A stretch of DNA of 64,000 nt from Phocoena phocoena (GCF_963924675.1 NC_089224.1:63411464-63475463); one strand, 5' to 3'. Shown: positions 1-12,570, counted from the first letter of the stretch. The notes: generated by a model not told the origin, from the letters alone. Program-made: numbers and translations.

Positions 1-374
1 ATGAAATTCTAAGTGGCACCAGGCTCCGCATAGAGTAATTGCTATTTCACATCAAAAAATGACCTTTCCATGTGCACACCTTGGAAAGCACTGTTGCACC
101 TTCTAAATGCACACATAATTCATCTCCCCACACAGGGCAACCCACTAAGTATCACCCCTAAAAATATGAGCACGAATATAAAGCAGCCTTCAGTTTTGTT
201 AAAAATGTACTCTATGTTCAGTGGACACTCAATGCCTTTGCTGCCATCTGCCCAATGCCCTGCCAGCATGGTCAATTAAGTATCCAGGCCTAAAAATATG
301 AGATGGGGCCTAATGTTTGCTCTCAACTAGTTCTTTCCAAAATAATTTCTAAGGTAATATAAATTGAGTGCATT
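1..374. other. Unique intergenic or intronic DNA
   Basis: No repeat family, exon or RNA gene is recognisable. A 69-codon open frame at 70-279 has no similarity I recognise. Confidence 0.5.
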
Positions 375-590
375 GTGCCAACACTGTGTTTTGTGTACTG
401 AATGTTTTACCTGGAATATCTCATTAATCCCTATCACAACCATAAGAGGCAGGTCCTATTGTGATTAGAAACCCGGCTTAGAAAGGTTAAGGGATTTGCT
501 CAGTGTCACCGTGTTTGGGCACAACACAGGCAGGGTTCAACCCCCATCAGTCTGACTGCAGATCTCATGTCTTAAATGACTCCAAGGTAC
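375..590 (-). repeat. MIR SINE relic
   Basis: The order is that of a reversed MIR: a spaced 'ctcattaatcc' block, a 'gaaaggttaagggatttgctcagtgtcac' type core, then a degraded tRNA-like head ('gcagggttcaaccc'). Divergence is high, as expected for a mammal-wide element. Confidence 0.75.
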
Positions 591-1194
591 AGCCTCCAGA
601 TTTTTGGTTCACTGACTCCGTTCTAGCCAGTTCTTCTGACGTGGACAGTCAGTCAGTGTGTTAATAGATGTCTCTTTCTGGAGTCCATTTCCAGGAACTC
701 AATAATCCATTCTCCTTGAGTAACTGTTCTTCCAGCATCTCCTCATGTGCAGTAGTGTCTCGGCAGGGTTGAAAAGGATTGTTTGTGGTAAGTGGTTGGC
801 TCCAATGGGTTTCAAAGCAAGAAGGGTACCATTTACAGAAAGATCAGCTAAAGGTACTGCGTACTTAACTATGTAGTTAATCAACCCACACAGGGCACTT
901 AACTTAGTCTGCCTCTCCTCACAACCCATTCATACTATGGCAGAAACCTTTGCAGAATTGGATGACATTTCCAAAACATTCAGAGGCTGACCTCTTGCCA
1001 CTGTGTGATGTGGCAAACCCACAAAATGTGGGAAGTGCCACTGTGCCCAGTGCACTAAGGGCCACCATCAATCTTCCCCTATGCATTTCTTCCTCTGACA
1101 TGAGAGTAGCTGGTGTCACATAAAGGAAGAGGGGAGGAAGCTAAAATTCCTTATTTAGGCCTGTGTGGAGCCCTCAGTTTACAAACTTATTCAT
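591..1194. other. Unique DNA, no gene recognised
   Basis: Two overlapping minus-strand open frames (699-929 and 919-1119) exist. They have no recognisable domain, no shared reading frame and no promoter or splice context, so I do not call them genes. Confidence 0.45.
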
Positions 1195-1350
1195 GGCTCA
1201 TAAGAAGCCTTTGTGACTGATATTTCCCCTATTTTACAAATGGAAAAATAGATGTTTCAAGAAGTTATATACTGTGTCCAATTATATCTGACTGGTTAGT
1301 GCTAAGCAGATATAGGAACTCAAGTTTAATGTCAAAGAGCAAGCGTTCCG
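1195..1350 (-). repeat. MIR SINE relic, strongly diverged
   Basis: The 'ccctattttacaaatggaaaaatagatg' pattern followed by an 'aggaactcaagtt' tail matches the reversed MIR core. The rest is too eroded to place ends precisely. Confidence 0.55.
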
Positions 1351-2471
1351 CCCACTGACAAGGCAAGTTGTCATAGTTTCCTGATTTGGGTCTGGATGAG
1401 GTCAAGAGAATCTTTGGATGCACAAGGGTGGGCTAGAAATATGACAAATGCAAAGAGTAGGCCTGATTTAAGAAACTCTAAAAATGGGAGAGGGAGAGGG
1501 AGAGAAAGAGAGCTGCAGAGGTGGGAAAATTCACACCTCTCCTGCCACCTTTCAATCCCCAAAAGGCAGATTTAATTCTAGTATTTTCTGGGATCTAAAC
1601 ACATTCAAACATAAATCACATAGGGGAAAAGAATCATCATTTTGGTAACCCACACATGTGTTATCTGTGGAAATAGCATCCCCTCCACGTAGCGGCTCCA
1701 GGATCCCCACCCCTAGCCCTCAAATTAAGTTTACAAACCTATTACAAAGTCATTGCTGTTGCCTAGGAAATCTGGCGAAGGAAGAAAACACTGGTTTCAC
1801 AGAGGTCTGGGTGTAAAGTTAGAATAAGATATTGTATTTTAAAAATTGATTTTGTATACTACTTGGGCCAACTTCCTGGTATTAGAAGTTTCTTCCACAC
1901 TCCACTGTCTCTTCAGACTTCTCAAATATCAGGAAAAATAAAGAAAATGGAGAGCACAGCAGAACAAAACCATAATTCAGGAGTTGGGTAATAGGTGAAA
2001 GATGCTAATCCCAGTTGAGAGAGGTTCATAAAAATGAAGCCTGGCCCCCCTTTGGGGAGCAGCAGGGCTGCATCATGAATATTTATGGTGGAATATGGGA
2101 AGTGTTGGGAAACAGACCCAGCAGGGGCCAATCTACCCGAACAGCTGGGAATCGTTTGGGTGTTAAAATGAAGTTTTAAGGGACACCATTTAGATAAAAA
2201 TCATATTTGAAAAGAATTATGTCTGTGTTCCAAATAACGTCTAGTGTAGAGCAATTTTGAGTTTTATATGCTTTGCAAACATCTGCTTGCTTTTAAACTT
2301 TACTCATCTTGTGCCGTAAAGTTGGATTCAGTTTCCAAAATCTCCCATATTTTTCTTTTGGGGTGATCCATTGAAAGGAGTTTATGAAAATGTTTAAAAG
2401 AAAAATATTGTGTGTACATATATGTATGTATCATGAACTGACTTTTCAAAAACATTACTTTTAAACAGGTG
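1351..2471. other. Unique DNA with a short purine tract
   Basis: A GGGAGA-rich purine stretch lies at about 1484-1515. No repeat family or exon is recognised in the remainder. Confidence 0.5.
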
Positions 2472-2695
2472 ATGCGTATAGTGGTTAAGCACATAGTCTC
2501 CAAAGCTGGATTCCCTAAGACCAAATTCCAGCGCCACACTCCCTACAGGCTGTGTGGCCTTGGGCAAGTTACTTAACTTCTCTGTACTTTAGTTTCCCGA
2601 TCTGTAAAAATTGGGTCATAATAGTGTCTTCTCCTGTGGCTCTTACGAAGATTAAACAAGTTCCTGGTTTATACTAAGGAGACTGTGTTAGTATT
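2472..2695 (+). repeat. MIR SINE, nearly full length
   Basis: It begins with the tRNA-like head ('tagtggttaagcaca') and continues through 'ttgggcaagttacttaact', 'cagtttccc'-type and 'tctgtaaaa' core blocks into the 3' section. This is the best preserved MIR in the window. Confidence 0.85.
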
Positions 2696-3425
2696 AGCTT
2701 TCATCATTATTATTAAAATTATTTCATTGGAATCCTGAGGTAAAGCTCATAAAGTGAGAATCACATTCTTACCCCAAAAAGTGTTTGAAAGAATTAAAAG
2801 AGATGAAGAACAACAGTACCTAGCTCAAATGCTATGTACAGGAGTTCTTAGGGGGAATAACTAACGAACCAAAGCCCACTTTTGCCACCAGCTCTCATCA
2901 TTCAGTGTTCCTAAAATCAAAGTCATCATTTTCCAACAAAAGTAGTTACCACCAACTAAACCAAAACTACCATTAATGGTTTCATGTCTCAGTGTCATAA
3001 CATCTTTTTATGTAGTAAGACTCAAGTTACTGTGTGTTATCCAGGGGGTTATTCACATGGTATGCTGAGCTGAATCTCTTCTCACCCTGTTTCACAGGAA
3101 ATTTTCTTTTGGCCCCCAACCCTGATTTTTTTCACTTCTTATTGAATTCATTTATCCAAAACAAAAATAGTAAAGAAATAAAACCACTGAAGACTCCAAT
3201 AACAGACTGCTTGTAGATTTATTATTGCCATTGTAGTTAACTGTTCATTTCAGCTCTGCAATACTTCCAAATGATTCTGTGAATGATTAATAATTTACAT
3301 ATCCCTTTTGAGAAAATGCCTGAAGGCTGCTTCACTGATGTTTGAAATCCAGATTGCTGCATGCACGAAGAACTCTACCTTGCCCAGAGAGAAGATAACT
3401 CATTCCCCACAATCCATTTGCTTTA
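2696..3425. other. Unique AT-rich DNA
   Basis: No repeat or exon recognised. The open frame at 3034-3216 has no features of a protein. Confidence 0.45.
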
Positions 3426-3600
3426 TAGCAGCCAGAGTAAAGATGCAAACACAATCATGTTATTTCACTGCTCAAAACTCTTTAATAACTCCCACGTTCC
3501 CTGGGGATGAAGAACAAAATCCTTCACAGAGAATTTACAAGGCATGGCTTTGGACTAGCCTCCAGCCTTCCTCTCCCTATAGTTTCACTTGTTCTCTAGT
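3426..3600 (+). repeat. LINE-2 fragment
   Basis: 'agcagccagagtaaagatg', then 'ctgctcaaaactctttaa' and 'ctacaaggc'-like blocks, follow the order of the L2 3' region. An open frame at 3308-3670 overlaps this relic and is not a gene. Confidence 0.65.
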
Positions 3601-3949
3601 TTTCTGTCTCTCTTTGGTTTTCTTTTGTCAATTATTAAACAATTTCCTAGGGGGCAGAACAGGATATTAAAATGGCTTCCCATGGAGATCACGAAGACTA
3701 TCGCTTGTTCTACGCCATGCATGATGTGGTTTTGGAATTTCAGATGACAACTGCCAGTTTCAGACATACCTGTAGTACCGAGAAACAAACCAGTGATGGC
3801 TTGATTTTATTTTGTTCTGTTTTGCACTCAACAATCCCCTCAGCTTCAGTGAAAGTGAGATCTCCTTGCATCTCTTCAGGAAGAGAAGAAGCCGCAAGTA
3901 GAAACCTGAGTTAGCAGGGACTGCCTTTCATAGCGAGTCTGGAAATGCT

Positions 3950-4200
3950 GTAGCACTCCTGTAGTTTGGTGGCCTGATGAGCTGTCCAGCTAGTCTGCTC
4001 CAAAACCCTGCCCTGCCTCTACTGGGATGACACTTTTCCATCTCAGCTTCTGGATAACTTCTTAGTTTTCAGGTCTAACACTAAATGTCACCCTCTCCAA
4101 GAGAAAGTCTCTGGTCCTAAAGATCAGGTCAGATCATTAACTGACTGCATTTCGCTGATCCTGTATTATTTGTATATTTTCACATCTCTGGAATTAGATG
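3950..4200 (+). repeat. LINE-2 3' fragment
   Basis: 'aaatgtcaccctctccaagag' followed by a 'tatttgtatattt' stretch matches the terminal part of L2. It probably belongs to the same old insertion as the fragment at 3426-3600. Confidence 0.5.
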
Positions 4201-5920
4201 TGACTTTCTAACAGTGGGGTCTTCCATACTCAGGGCAGGTCAGACGGGCAACCTGACACGGCTGTCACGCCAGCACATGAGTGAATGTGGGTGTCAGCCC
4301 TGCCAGCATGACAGCACACTGAAGCCCCTTGCCGTTTCAGTCTACAGAACATTTAAAGACCATATGAGGAAAGAGTAGAAGTCCTCGTCAATGTCTGAAA
4401 AGCTTCTGTTGACACCTTTTGGTAAGATGAAGAAAGCACCAGCATCAAAACTCTGAGAACTAGTGTCAGTTGCTGGGAAGAAAATTCTAGACAATAGTGA
4501 GGCAGTCTTTAAGAAATGTTGCTCCCCAGCTCTCCTGATGACCAGAGAATGACACTGTATAGAAAAGTATGGACATTGATGACGCTGAGTCAGAAAGTGA
4601 CCCAAAAGAGTACAACTCTCAATGTAATATCTTATTTAATTTATAGTATGTACAAGAGTGATGTGATAAAAAAAATCTATGTTGCAGTTAATCCAAAATG
4701 AGCTCTTTAAATAAGTATGAAATAAAATGTATCAAAAGCATAGGGTATTAATTTCTTATAATTAAGGAAGTATAACGCTGTAGTTTAACTGGCAGGGTTT
4801 TATCTTTCTTAGTAGAATATAAAATAGTGATGTGACATAAGCAAGTTTTATGAAACATGGTATATAGTCATGCACGTACATTATGATCATACTAAAAGAA
4901 AGATTAGACTAGTAAGGGAATACTACTTTCATTCACTGCATTTATCATAACTGTAATTCCATTTGTGTAACCACTTGTTTAATATCTATTTTCCTAACTT
5001 GTCTATCAATATGGAGTGATGCCTGAAATAAAAGAGACATTCAATAAATATTTTACAGAGAATAAGGTATTCTTAGACTTCTGTTCCCGGGTACACAAAT
5101 GTCACCTGGGATTTTGTAAACCCACCCACTGACCTCCAGTGCTAGATGGCTGCAGGCTGAATCTGAGCTGTAAATGTGTGCTGCTTCACGGAGTCTTCCC
5201 CCCAAAAAATTTAATAAAATTGAATGTCTCTTGTTGGGGCATGTGGTCTCCAATTCCCTGCCCCTATGGCTCTTATCTATTTACAACTACATTATCTACC
5301 GGCCCCTTAAAGGCCTTTGAGTTTAAGATGCCTGCTCTGTGCTTTATATTAATACAAGATAATCATATCCTTTGTGTGGTTATAAGGACAGTCATTGATT
5401 TGTGGGAAAAAAAGTCCCACCCAGGTCACAAATGTACCCATGGCAACGCTGGCTGCTGGGAAATTTTTAGACCGTCAGAGTCAGAAGGTGGCCCAGTTCT
5501 TGCACTCATCATTCATCGCTGGTACTTCTCCACTTCTCCATGTCGGCGCTGAAGCTTACTGCTGTCCACAGGTGGCAGTGGTCCTTCACTATTGCAAAAG
5601 CCCCACATGGCAACGTTGTCTCTGAGCCTTGGAATCAAGGGCCCAGGGAGATGATATCTGTATTCCAGGGCAATTTGTCTGCCTTTATCACGCCACCTCG
5701 TGGGCGTTAACGCTCATGCGCAGTATTTACACAGAAGGGAACTCAGGCCCTTGTGGATCATGTGATGTGTTTACATTGCTGAGACTTAAAGGTCAGTTTG
5801 CAACTGAAAAGGTATTTTTCCCGTGTAGAGTAAATCAAGTACCTTTTCCAGTCTTCCACCTCAAATAAGAGAGCAGGGAGGAAAAGGCGATTTTGCTGCT
5901 AATTTTATTCCCTTACTAGT
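4201..5920. other. Unique DNA, no gene recognised
   Basis: The stretch includes a 137-codon open frame at 5139-5552 with no recognisable domain. A short L2/MIR-like tail ('cattcaataaatatttt') lies near 5038-5055. Two copies of the 10-mer 'catggcaacg' lie at 5440 and 5606. Confidence 0.45.
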
Positions 5921-6164
5921 CTAATCTTTCTTTCTTTTTTTTTTTTTTTTTTTTTTTTTTGCGGTACCCGGGCCTCTCACTGTTGTGGCCTCTCCCGCTG
6001 CGAAGCACAGGCTCCGGACGTGCAGGCTCAGCGGCCATGGCTCACGGACCCAGCCGCTCCGCGGCATGTGGGATCTTCCCGGACCGGGGCACGAACCCAT
6101 GTCCCCTGCATCGGCAGGCGGACTCTCAACCACTGCGCCACCAGGGAAGCCCTAATCTTTCTTT
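5921..6164 (-). mobile_element. CHR-2 SINE (tRNA-Glu derived), complete
   Basis: The reversed element runs from a T-rich 3' tail (about 5934-5960) to the 5' end 'ccagggaagcc' at 6151. A 13-bp target-site duplication 'ctaatctttcttt' flanks it at 5921-5933 and 6152-6164. The internal promoter blocks are tRNA-like but this is a retroposon, not a tRNA gene. The family is abundant in cetaceans, which identifies the host lineage. Confidence 0.95.
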
Positions 6165-7631
6165 TAGTATGATCATAATGTACTAGCATATCTCCATCTT
6201 GAATTGTCACTATAATGAATTATGAAAACTAAGACATTTTCACAAAACATAATATACAGTCTTCTTACGTGTTTTGCATTTTTAACACCATTCTGTATGT
6301 GTAGAGACACACTAGAAAGCTCAGTTTTAAAGAAATTGAAATTAAGCAATATTTTAGCTCTAGCCAATTTTCCCAGGTAACTTAACACTGGATAGATGGA
6401 AACGTGAAAAACAAGGTTTCTGTGCATTCCCTTTCTTCTATTTAAATCCTGGCAGAGTGCGTTTCACTTGTAACTCAGTGACAAGAGCACTGGTTTTCTT
6501 AAGAACAACCCGCAAGTATAAATACTCCTCAATAACACATGACAAAGTTTTAAATGCTTTTTTGTTAGAGACCATGACATTACCTACAGCAAGGAATAAG
6601 TCACAGCAGATCAGTTTCAATGGACGAACTACCCCAGAGTCCCACTGTATACACGACCATTAGCAACGGTATTTGTTGGTGGTGGTTTACGTAAAATAAC
6701 TTTCTTCACAAGAGAAAAAAATACATGGTTATAAAGGCAATACTTCTGTGGCCAGGATCAGCTGCTCACTGCTTTTCATGACACGACATTAAGAAATCCT
6801 CAAGAAAAGCATAGCCTTTTTAAAAGCACATATTACTGAATAAATGGAGCCTGTTTTAAACAGGCCACTTGAATTGAAAAATCTTTTGCAAAATTGTTTT
6901 TGTACTTTTAAATCAGGAAAGGCATGTTAAAGACAAATGGCCCAATTAGACTTGATTCAGAAAAAGATAAGTTGATAAATAATCAAGGTTAACAATGTTG
7001 TTTTTCTCTACTGAGAGAGATTTATTTCCCATTCCCTCTCGCTCAGAAGTAAAACAACCGGCGTGTGGCTTTTCTTGCTCTGGCAGGGTTAGCTTCCCTC
7101 GCACAGCTGTGCACATCTGGTGCCTGAGTCTGCACTAAAACAGAGCTCCACGGCATCATTACACAAGCTCTGTGCTCTGTGAGCTGAGCCCCTACTGTGA
7201 ACGTCCTCCCTGGAGCTGTTTCTTCATTTGACTCCCATACCTAACCTCATCTCTGTCCAATGTTAACAGAGTGCCAGTTTGTTGAACTTCCACAGACTCT
7301 CAAAAGTTAGCTCATCTCCAGCTGTTGCAAAATGATGATACTGAACATGAGAAATAATACATCAGGCAGGTGTTGGAAACCACTGCACTGGTGTTTGTAC
7401 ATTTGAGCATCGGAACCTAGGGCAACATCCATCCTTCTACACTTTGTGGACAGGCTGACAAGGTGCTGGTTCCTCCATCATCTTGGGAACGGATCTTTGA
7501 CCCAGCCAAAGTCATTCCCTTGGACATTCTGACTGAGCCAACAAAAGCCGATAAACTTAAAAAACACTTTCAGGGCAAGTCCAGCAGATAATTCAAAAGC
7601 AATAGCCAAGTTGCTAACAGGACAGAAATGA
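6165..7631. other. Unique DNA, no gene recognised
   Basis: No repeats are recognised. A perfect 12-bp palindrome 'gcacagctgtgc' at 7101-7112 contains an E-box core. Nothing else stands out. Confidence 0.45.
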
Positions 7632-8215
7632 GCACTTATTAAATTACTACTATGAGCCAGGCACTTTACATGGAGCATCTGAGTGAATGTTTAGAGCAAC
7701 ACTGTGGGGACTTCCCTGGTGGCACAGTAGTTAAGAATCCACCTGCCAATGCAGGGGACTCGGGTTCGAGCCCTGGTCCGGGAAGATCCCACATGCCACA
7801 GAGCAACTAAGCCCATGTGCCACAACTACTGAGCCTGTGCTCTAAAGCCTGTGAGCCACAACTACTGAGTCCGCAAGCCACAACTACTGAAGCCCGTGTG
7901 CCTAGAGCCTGTGCTCCACAAGAGAAGCCACCACAATGAGAAGTCCGCACACTGCAACGAAGAGTAGCCCCCACTCACCACAACTAGAGAAAGCCTGCAT
8001 GCAGCAACAAAGACCCAATGCAGCCAAAAATAAATAAATAAAATAAAATAAATTTATAAAAAAAAACCACTGTGATAAAAATTTTATTAGTCCCACTTAC
8101 AGATGAGAAGACTGAGATTCAGAGAGGTTAGCTAACTCATGTGCCAAGTCACCCAGTTTATTACCTACAGCACATTAACCTAAGTCCATTTACTTGCGAG
8201 GCCTGTGGTCTTTTC
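7632..8215 (-). repeat. MIR SINE split by a CHR-1 insertion
   Basis: The left part (7632-7706) carries the reversed MIR 3' region, 'tactatgagccaggcactt'. The right part (8075-8215) resumes with 'cccacttacagatgagaag' and 'gattcagagaggtta'. The two halves are collinear once the SINE between them is removed. Confidence 0.85.
7707..8066 (+). mobile_element. CHR-1 SINE with internal triplication
   Basis: It starts 'gggacttccctggtggc', has the tRNA-Glu-like A box and a B box 'gggttcgagccc', and ends in an (aaata)n / poly(A) tail. It is longer than CHR-2 because a module containing 'gccacaactactga' occurs three times (7819, 7855, 7877). The flanks share 'cactgtg', the remnant of the target duplication. 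Confidence 0.9.
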
Positions 8216-10910
8216 ACTAATTCATTTCCAATGTCACCTTTTCCTGTTTTATTGTCCCAAAAATAATTTTTAAAAATACATGCTTTAGAAAGGGCAATCC
8301 CAGTGCTTATGAAATGTATTCCCTCCATTCTTCTTTAAAGGATCTTGGCGGGGGGGATGGGGGGGAGGAGTTGGGGGGAAGGAACTTGATATCAACTTTG
8401 GATGTGGCATTCACTTTTATAATAAATGTTGTTTTCCCTGAGTTCAATGATAGGCATCCTTGATTTTAATGAAAAAGGAGGTTCTTATTATAATGACTGA
8501 TTTCAATACCAGTAACGTTAAGTTACATAGATTCAGTTCCTGGATGTGTATATAATCACAGGTATGTAAGAGCAAGTGTACATTTTTCAGTGCAGTCCAT
8601 GTGTTTCTGGGATCACTTTATCTCGGCCAGTGTCTTTAGCAAAGACATAATCAAGAATATGAATTTTCCCCAGAGAATTCTCAGAATATACAGCATTGCA
8701 GCATGGCCCTAGATTCTTACAGCTCCCACATCTCAGCTGACCAATGCAGAATTGCAAAGAGAGGTGAAAAAAGACATGTAGAATTATAAAGAGCATAAGC
8801 CTTTCTCCTTAAAGCTCTGGGTGTCCGACTCCCCGTGGTTCATGCCTGTGTAAAGTGTAAAGCAAGTCACCTGACTTTCAAAGACAATTTCAGATTGACA
8901 GCTTTCCAGGGCATTGGCATCCATGTCGATCTCTTAGACACAGCTACAACATATTGTGTTTAGCCTGCGGTTAGGTTTCAAAGGCAAACTCTTATTCTCT
9001 TTGAATGAGGATTCTGACTGCTGAAGACCTGGCCAGTCCAGTTGCAGCCCCTTCCTCCCTTTACTCAAGCAAGACGGAAGACTGGGAGACATCCAAACAT
9101 TAACTGAACAGTTCACGTGTAGCCCTGTGCAAAGTACAGAGGGAGTGAACCCCAGTGATACTTGCCTTTTGGGACTTCTGTCCATCCATTTTTCTGAATT
9201 AGAAAAAAAAAGAGGAATTTGATAAATATTGTGAAAAGATTCCAGACTGATGACTTTATTTCATTTTTAGAATTTAGAACTCTTAATGGAAAACAAGACA
9301 GCATAATTATCAGCCACAAGATCATTCTATATTCCTATATGGAATATTCCGAGACTTACAATCATCATCTCAATTTTCCTTGTTTCTACTGTAGAAGAAA
9401 AAACATTTCTCTCCACACGTAATATTTTTCTTGAGGTTGACTGGCTATTTTACAGATATATTTGTTGTTGCAAAGACCATCAATAGAAACTAAAAGTAAG
9501 TTGCACTCTAGAACACTCAGAACCTAGGTCCAGACTGATTTCCATTTGTGTATAGTGCAAACTAATTTAATTAAATATTTTTTCCAGAGTCCTGCTTCAC
9601 TGAGGTTATGACCTAAGACTTTCTATGAACACAGATATGTCAAGTTTCCCTGTGCACTAAAGAGAGGCCTGAGGTCCACGAAAAATTATCTGAGTTCACA
9701 CCCCACTTTAAGAATGATATTGCAGTCAGGTGATATTCCAGAAATCTTGGCACCCGACTTTTTAGCCCTGTTTCTCTATCCACAAAGAAGGTGAAAAACT
9801 CCGTGATCTCTAGGGCCCCTTCAGGCTGTAACATATTCGTTCTAATGTACCAGGCACGTTTTTTTAAAATGTATACCATAAAGAGAAAATTTCAGAATTC
9901 TTTTTTAAACTCAGAAATAGTATTTTTGATAAATATCATATCTAAATTATAAGTAAAACAAAATGAGGATGTAAGTGAGAGAAGACGGAGACACAATTAC
10001 TATCCACATTGTGAGAGCGCCTCTAAGAATCTACCACTGTGGAGGAAAGCCAATATTCCTTTGTTTCCTCCAGCAAAAGTCACAATGAGCCACAGGTATG
10101 ACCACCTCAACTCTCCCTCCCCAGCAGTGCCGAACTGACAGAGTATCTGTGCAGGGGGTCACTGGGAGCCCAAGATGACTGTCACCACATCTGTGCTTCC
10201 AGAGTCCTTTCCAGCCTAGGCTATGGGACGTCCGCCCAACACCGCGGCCGGACAGCACAGCCCTGGCCCCCATCCCCGGAGGATTACTATGAATATGGGG
10301 CCTCGGGGCACTCATCAGCCCTCTACCAATTCCAGAGATTGCTTACTCATAATCCTCCTTGGACAGAGACCAGTAGAAACTCCTGTGCTAAAGAGTGCCC
10401 AGCTGTCACCGTGTTTTGGAATGTAACCCAACCAAGTTAACTGTCAGCACTGGCGGGGGAAGGGAGGAGGGGAGCTCGAAAGAGCTGGAGCTTTTTAACC
10501 CCAAAGGCTCCCACAACTTAGCGGAAAAAAGCTCTTTTATTAATCATTAGGTGTTGCCTGCTAACGAACTAGAATGTTTAGATATCTGGTAAGCATTTAA
10601 GAAGTATGACTCACTGAGGCTATTTGACCAAATGAGTTGAAATAGCTACTTCTTTCTGGAGTTGGGTTTCAGTGAAATCAAACACAATTTCAGCTGGGTT
10701 TTTTTTTTTTTTATTTTTACCAGTGACCTGTATGCAACTCTCTCTTGTGCTCACTGTGCCATGCTCTGTTATGCCCCGATTCAGAGATGCTGGGTGCCAG
10801 TGACTGAACAAAGGGGAGCTATTGAGCTAGGGATTCCCTTCCCAACTCTTGTCCCAAAGTTAGTCTCTGGCCCTGATGGTGGCACATTGGCTGTTTCTCC
10901 AGATACCATG
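8216..10910. other. Unique DNA with a G-rich run
   Basis: A G-run cluster lies at 8350-8382. Around 9790-9845 there is a possible MIR tail ('gatctctagggccccttc'). 10031-10470 is somewhat GC-richer, but the open frames there have no recognisable product. Confidence 0.45.
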
Positions 10911-11245
10911 GTTCAGTCATTTATTCAACAAGTACTTTAATGTCTGTAGTATGCCCTGGGGACATAAAGATGAAGAAACACGGTCCCTGTCCTTACACAG
11001 TGCCCAACCAGACAGCAAAGACACACTTGAAGTGGCAATTACAATGAGAGAAGTGTGTACCAGGTGCCCATAAGGGGAATAGTCCCTATGTTTGCCTGGT
11101 GGAACCAGGGAAATCTTCATGGAGAAGGTAGCGCTTGAGGGTACACGGAGAAGATGAGTAGGCACGTACCTGCTGGACTGGTTTGGGTACATGGAGGATG
11201 ACAGTGAAGTCTTAGGAAAAGCAATGTGCAAAGACACAGAGATAT
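10911..11245 (-). repeat. LINE-2 3' end, reversed
   Basis: 'catttattcaacaagtactt', 'ggggacataaagatgaag' and 'cacggtccctgtcctt' follow the reversed L2 3' end, and the match continues to 'tggaaccagggaaatcttc'. An open frame at 10917-11237 on the minus strand is a by-product of this relic. Confidence 0.8.
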
Positions 11246-12099
11246 GAGAGAGTTTATGTTCTCAGAACATCAAGTTCAGAGATTCAGACCCTTGCCGACA
11301 GGGGGCTCCACGTCCCCCAGCACTTGTTTTGAATAACGCCCACCTTATAAAGAAGGCAGAATGCAAGGCATGAATCAGACCCTGAGGCTCAGGGGTGTAT
11401 TGAGGGGAGAAAAGGGTGCTCCCTTCACGAGGGGATAGAGGTAGAGGTGGGAAAGAGTCTGGAGGTTCTAACAATAAAGGTCACATATCGCAATTTAATG
11501 CACCCTCATAAGGCTCCCTGAACCCCCTCAATATAAAGGGTCTCACTCTATCTCATATGTATTGCATATGTAACTCTCTAAGTCACTTTAGGTCATTGAG
11601 CTGGATTGATGGAGTTATCTTACAAAGCTTAAAATGGCATGGAATCAATTTCTTTCACCTAATTCACGTTTTAAAATGGAGCCATGCTGCTACTGATGAT
11701 TTGCCATAACACTTGAGCAGGCTGGTGACAGATGCACAAGAAAGGAGAGTACATATGATATCATACACCCCTGGAGCCACACCCACTTAATACACTGTTG
11801 CTCTTTTGTATAACTACGTAGTAGAAATTGCAGGGAGAACCCTCACAATCATCTCACAAAGTAGGAATCCAATCCAAGAAATAATGGAACCAGCAGTGAC
11901 TCACTTGAATATTTGTTACATGAAATAGGAAAACTTATAATAAATCTTGAAGAGTTATTAGTGACTGTACTTAGTATTCAAGGAAGCTGGAAGACTTAGT
12001 ACATATAAAATCCTGACTTTTACACCTACTTACTATCACTGAGGGCCAGGCTGAGACATCACTGAAATCTTAAAGGGAGGGGCGAGCATAAGGATAACT
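11246..12099. other. Unique DNA with a CTCF-like motif
   Basis: No repeats are recognised. The motif 'gccgacagggggctcca' at 11294-11310 resembles the CTCF core. Confidence 0.4.
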
Positions 12100-12570
12100 A
12101 AAAATAAAACACCCACTCAAGATAACTCTCAAATAAAAGTTACAGAGCACACCAAAATAATCTAGTACTGGGTAAGAGAGCAGGTAATAAAAAAAACTGG
12201 CAGCCAAGAAACCAAAAATAATAAAGCAACTTGAAATGACTTTGTAGGTTTCTAAAACATTTAAGAGGAAAACTGTATCTATAAAACAAAAACAACAGGT
12301 TATAAAACCAATGCTTGTGATAATAAATTCATGAATCGATGCCTTAGAACCTATCTTTTTAAAACCTCAGCAGATGGGATAAACAAGAGACTGGACATAA
12401 AGATATAATTAGTCAGTTACATGATACAATTAATTAAATCACTCAGAACCCAGCACAGAAAGCTAAGGAGATGAAAATTATTAAAGGAAAGCTGATATAT
12501 AAAATATATATTGAGGAACTCAAGCAAAACTAATAGGTCTCCAGAGAAAATATAAAAAGGCATATCTGGA
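12100..12570 (+). repeat. Ancient LINE-1 or HAL1 ORF1 fragment
   Basis: The A-rich composition and blocks such as 'cagcacagaaagctaagga' and 'actaataggtctccagaga' recall the coiled-coil part of ORF1 in old L1/HAL1 elements. No open frame survives. The identification is from remembered text only. Confidence 0.45.

Noticed and set aside
699..1119. Two overlapping minus-strand open frames
   Set aside because: They are in different frames with no recognisable product. I considered an eroded pseudogene but could not match a family.
3308..3670. 120-codon plus-strand open frame
   Set aside because: It overlaps an L2 relic and has no protein features.
5139..5552. 137-codon plus-strand open frame
   Set aside because: No domain, no splice or promoter context and no similarity I recognise. 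A frame of this length is expected by chance in 64 kb.
5937..5960. Long T-run as a terminator
   Set aside because: It is the reversed poly(A) tail of the CHR-2 SINE at this site.
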